64,000 nt of DNA. Origin: Solirubrobacter sp963848475 (lineage in GTDB: Bacteria > Actinomycetota > Thermoleophilia > Solirubrobacterales > Solirubrobacteraceae). A program made the translations under genes and the position numbers. The notes under the pieces are model-generated. The model saw nothing but the letters and a program-made list of their open reading frames with translations, was not told the origin of the DNA and did not search any database. This document shows positions 61,219 through 64,000 of this stretch, one piece after another; position 1 is the first letter of the stretch, and every line of letters starts with the position of its first letter. The stretch spans positions 124,001 to 188,000 of the forward strand of contig CAWKDW010000015.1 of assembly GCA_963848475.1 (NCBI GenBank), read 5' to 3'.

Positions 61219-63355
61219 TTAGTCGAAGAGGGCGTCCGGTGTCACGTCGAGGCGCCGGCGGGTGACGAGCGGTGCGCCGTAGGGGTTCAGCGGATCGTCG
61301 GGCAGCCGCGTCACATCGCAGACCGCCAGCACCTCGGGCGTGAGGAAGCGCGACGGCTTGCCGTAGCCGTGCGCGTCGTCGCGGCCGTGCGGGCGGTGGT
61401 GGTAGCGGACCGGGACGTAGAGCGTCAGCGTCCGCCGCGCGCGCGTCATGCCGACGTACAGCAGCCGCCGTTCCTCGTCGATCTCCTCGCTCGTCCCGGC
61501 CGCCATGCAGGCGGGGAAGTTGCCGTCGTAGACGGCCAGCACGTGCACGCTGTCCCACTCCAGGCCCTTTGCGGAGTGGATCGTCGAGATCGTCAGGTAG
61601 TCCTCGTCCAGGTGCGGCGGCTGGGCGATGTCGGCGCTCGAGCTCGGCGGGTCCAGCACCAGCTCGGCGACGAAGTGGCGCGGATCGGTGGCCTGATGGG
61701 CGGCGTCGACCAGCTGATCGAGGTCCTGGACGCGCAGCGCCCCATCGGGATAGCGGAGCCGGATCAGCGGTGCCAGGACGTCGCGCAGCCCCTCGGCGCG
61801 CGGGCCGGGCCGCGGCTCCGAGCGCGCCTCGAAGAGCGCCGCGATCAAGCCGTCGGCGCTCGCGCGTGCCGCTGAAGAGATCAGTTCGCGCGCGACGCCC
61901 CACGCCGCGAACCGGTCCGCGAAGGCTTCCGCGGTGGCGGGCTCGCCGCCGAGCTCCGCGCCGCCGAGTTCCGCGCCGCCGCCGCGCCGCCGCGCCGCCG
62001 AGTTCCGCGCCGCCGCGCGCCGCGGCTCCGCGCCCGGCCATCGCCTCGATCGCCCGGCGCGCGCTGACCGGGCCCACGCCCTCCACCAGCTGCAGCACGC
62101 GGAACCAGGCCACGTCGTCGGCGCCGTTGTCGACCAGGCGCAGGGTCGCGACGAAGTCCTTGACGTGCGCGGCCTCCAGGTAGCGGAGCCCGCCGTACTT
62201 GTGGAACGGGATCCGGCGCCGCGTGAGTTCGAGCTCGAGCAGGTCCGAATCGTGCGACGTGCGCGCCAGCACGGCCTGGGCGCGCAGCTCCATGCCCTGC
62301 TCGCGCGCCTCGAGGATGCGGTCGCAGACCTCCTCGGCCTGCGCCGCCTCGTCGCGCACGTGGACGACCTTCGGCCGCACCCCGCCCTCGCGGTCCGCGT
62401 GCAGGCGTTTCGGGAACGCGCGTTCGGCCTGCGCGGCGAGCGCGTTGGCGGCGTCGAGCACCGGCTGCGTCGAGCGGTAGTTGCGCTCCAGCGTCACCAC
62501 CCGCGTGCCGGGGAAATGCTCGGGGAAGTCGAGGATGTGCGCCGCCGAGGCCGAGCGGAAGCCGTAGATGGCCTGGAAGTCGTCGCCGACCGCGGTCACC
62601 ACCGGCCCGTGCGACGACAGCGACCGCGCGAGGTCGACCTGGAGGCCGTTGACGTCCTGGTACTCGTCGATCAGCACGTGGTCGAACGACGCGGCGAGCA
62701 GCGGGCCGATCACCTCGTCGGCCGCCAACGCTCGCCAGAACAGCAGCAGATCGTCGAGGTCGGCGACCCCGAGCTCGCGCTTGCGGGCGGTATAGGCCTT
62801 GAACAGCGCCGAGATCGCCTCGCGGTGCTCCTCGCACCAGGGGAAGTGCTGCGCGAGGACGCCCGAGAGCGGCTGCTGCGCATTCACCGTGCGCGAGTAG
62901 ATGTCCAGCAGGGTCCCCTTGCGCGGGAACCGCGTGCGCGAGGCGGCGTGCCCGTGCTCCTCGCGCAGCAGGTCCAGCACGTCCGCCGCGTCGCCCGCGT
63001 CGAGCACGCCGAAGCCGCTCGGCAGGCCGAGCGCCGCGGCGTGCCGGCGCACCAGCCGGTGGGCGACCGAGTGAAACGTCCCGCCGAGCACGCGCGACGA
63101 CGCGGGAACCAGGCCGCGCGCCCGCTGCAGCATCTCGCGCGAGGCGCGGCGGGTGAACGTGAGCAGCAGGATCCGCTCCGCCGGCACGCCCTCGGTCACG
63201 AGCCACGCGACACGTGCACACAGCGTCGTGGTCTTGCCGGTCCCGGCGCCGGCGAGGATCAGCAGCGGCCCGCCGGAATGCGTCGCCGCCGCCCGCTGCT
63301 CGTCGTTGAGCTGCTCGAGCCAGGGCCGTTCTTCGGTCTGCGCCACCACCGCCAT
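61219..63355 (-). CDS. UvrD/PcrA-type superfamily 1 DNA helicase (frameshift in a repeat)
   Basis: About 711 residues. Walker A LAGAGTGKTTTL, motif II VLIDEYQDVN, motif III VGDDFQAIYGFRSA, motif IV LERNYRSTQPVL, motif V ISTIHSAKGLEWDSVHVL, motif VI RRLLYVGMTRARRTL. A 3'-5' helicase for repair. Near 61945-62023 lies a GC-rich tandem repeat coding for GGAEL-type units, within which one extra base shifts the frame; afterwards the normal second half resumes (GLIAALFEARSEPRPGPRAE). Confidence 0.88.
61945..62023 (-). repeat. GC-rich tandem repeat inside the helicase gene
   Basis: Three copies of a 12-base core GAGTTCCGCGCC or GAGCTCCGCGCC, separated by GCC runs, giving Gly-Gly-Ala-Glu-Leu units when read in the helicase frame. 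It lies between helicase motifs IV and V in a likely surface insert and contains the frameshift. Confidence 0.6.
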
Positions 63356-63423
63356 GGCCGACGGACGCTACGGCGCACCTCGGACGACATCGATCAGACC
63401 TCGCACGATTGCCTGACCGGATA

Positions 63424-63429
63424 TAGGAT
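63424..63429 (+). promoter_or_regulatory. -10 box for leaderless TetR gene
   Basis: TAGGAT (within TATAGGAT) ends 7 bases before the ATG at 63437. Confidence 0.5.
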
Positions 63430-63436
63430 CGTCTCG

Positions 63437-64000
63437 ATGGAAGCTTCCGTCCGCCCCTTGCGGGCCGACGCCGCCCGCAACCGCGCGCGCGTCCTCGATG
63501 CAGCGCGCACCGCCTTCGCGGAGTCGGGGCTCGACGTGGGCGTGGAGGAGATCGCGCGTCGCGCCGGCGTCGGCAAGGGCACGCTGTACCGGCGCTTCCC
63601 CACCAAAGAGGCGCTGGTGCGCGCCATCTTCGAGGACATCCTCGACGAGATGGAGCGAAACGTCGCGGCCTCGGTCGAGGTCGAGGACGCCGGCGAGGCG
63701 TTCGAGCACTACCTCAACAGCGCCGCCCGGATGCAGGCCTCCAACCAGGGGTTCTTCGACGTGGTCGCGCACGGGCTCGGCGCCGGCGCGCTGACCGACC
63801 AGCAGCGCCGTCGGATCGTGGCCGCCGCGACCGTGCCGTTGGAGCGAGCGCAGGCGGCGGGGGCGATCCGCGAGGACCTCAAGCCGGAGGACATGTGGCT
63901 GATCCTGCGGATGATCGGCACGACCACGCGCCCGGCCCCGGACGGGAGCGCGATGGACGAGCGCTGGCCGCGCTACCTCGGCCTGATGCTGGACGCGCTG
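63437..64000 (+). CDS. TetR-family regulator (partial, runs off the window)
   Basis: 188 codons are present with no stop before the edge. N-terminal HTH: EEIARRAGVGKGTLYRRFPT after ARVLDAARTAFAESGLDVGV; the C-terminal domain (FFDVVAHGLGAGALTDQQRR) looks like the SbtR-type TetR_C_25/33 group. Divergent from the helicase gene. Ligand and targets unknown; they may lie beyond the window. Confidence 0.88.
   Translation, partial: MEASVRPLRADAARNRARVLDAARTAFAESGLDVGVEEIARRAGVGKGTLYRRFPTKEALVRAIFEDILDEMERNVAASVEVEDAGEAFEHYLNSAARMQASNQGFFDVVAHGLGAGALTDQQRRRIVAAATVPLERAQAAGAIREDLKPEDMWLILRMIGTTTRPAPDGSAMDERWPRYLGLMLDAL

Overview
The window is very GC-rich and densely coded. Its gene families point to an actinobacterium of the Solirubrobacterales / Thermoleophilia type: an NDMA-dependent alcohol dehydrogenase of the Rubrobacter-like group, many start codons placed 6-8 bases after a TANNNT box (leaderless mRNAs), SUI1/YciH, DUF3618 and holin-like envelope genes, PaaX and HxlR regulators, and APS-reductase sulfate assimilation. 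The taxonomic call is an inference from gene content. I see no tRNA, rRNA, CRISPR, insertion sequence or prophage, and no gene-free stretch longer than about 270 bases.

Layout. 186-2120: secreted M1 peptidase. 2184-4951: two MetE-like methyltransferases with a GntR/FCD regulator, divergent from a VOC dioxygenase/glyoxalase-like gene and a polysaccharide deacetylase. 6618-8926: ABC exporter with a YtrA-type repressor whose start codon lies in a 34-base palindrome. 9212-12828: YiiX-like hydrolase, then a three-gene sugar/inositol-type cluster (two Gfo/Idh dehydrogenases and an IolE-like TIM barrel). 12981-13639: a c-di-GMP-I-like leader RNA in front of a secreted CAP-domain protein. 13678-16802: sensor kinase, YciH, DUF1989, DapB-like. 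16860-18756: secreted beta-propeller/lamin-tail protein. 18997-24194: dehydrogenases, a glycoside hydrolase, a MoxR/VWA pair. 24368-28041: a four-gene secreted cluster that resembles the Firmicutes WxL/WxLIP surface system. 28122-31726: BlaI/M56 pair, RTX-like protein, CFA-type methyltransferase. 31752-42981: asparaginase, PaaX, HxlR, adenine deaminase and an aryl-CoA / beta-oxidation-like catabolic set. 43007-46007: diiron R2-like protein, hydrolase, hotdog thioesterase, anti-sigma kinase, lipoate ligase-like. 46019-47493: envelope-stress-like operon. 47612-53292: flavin oxidase, amidase, thioesterase, PRC-barrel, Vps62-like, STAS. 53289-61128: ppc and an assimilatory sulfate reduction operon (sulfite reductase, CysH, TauE-like, CysD, CysN). 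61219-64000: UvrD-type helicase and a TetR gene that runs off the end.

Two themes run through the window. First, about 24 genes or gene parts are broken by an apparent frameshift, and every one is a net +1 base; no shared slippery codon is visible, so I treat these as sequence insertions (or recent lesions) and annotate the full-length genes. Second, a C-terminal domain shared by the M1 peptidase, the lamin-tail protein and the 168-residue protein at 26686 ends in a pattern very like the WxL surface domain. The stand-alone copy sits between two genes resembling WxL-interacting proteins. This is the best candidate here for an undescribed system.

Translational coupling by NTGA overlaps (ATGA, GTGA, TTGA, CTGA) is the usual gene junction inside operons.
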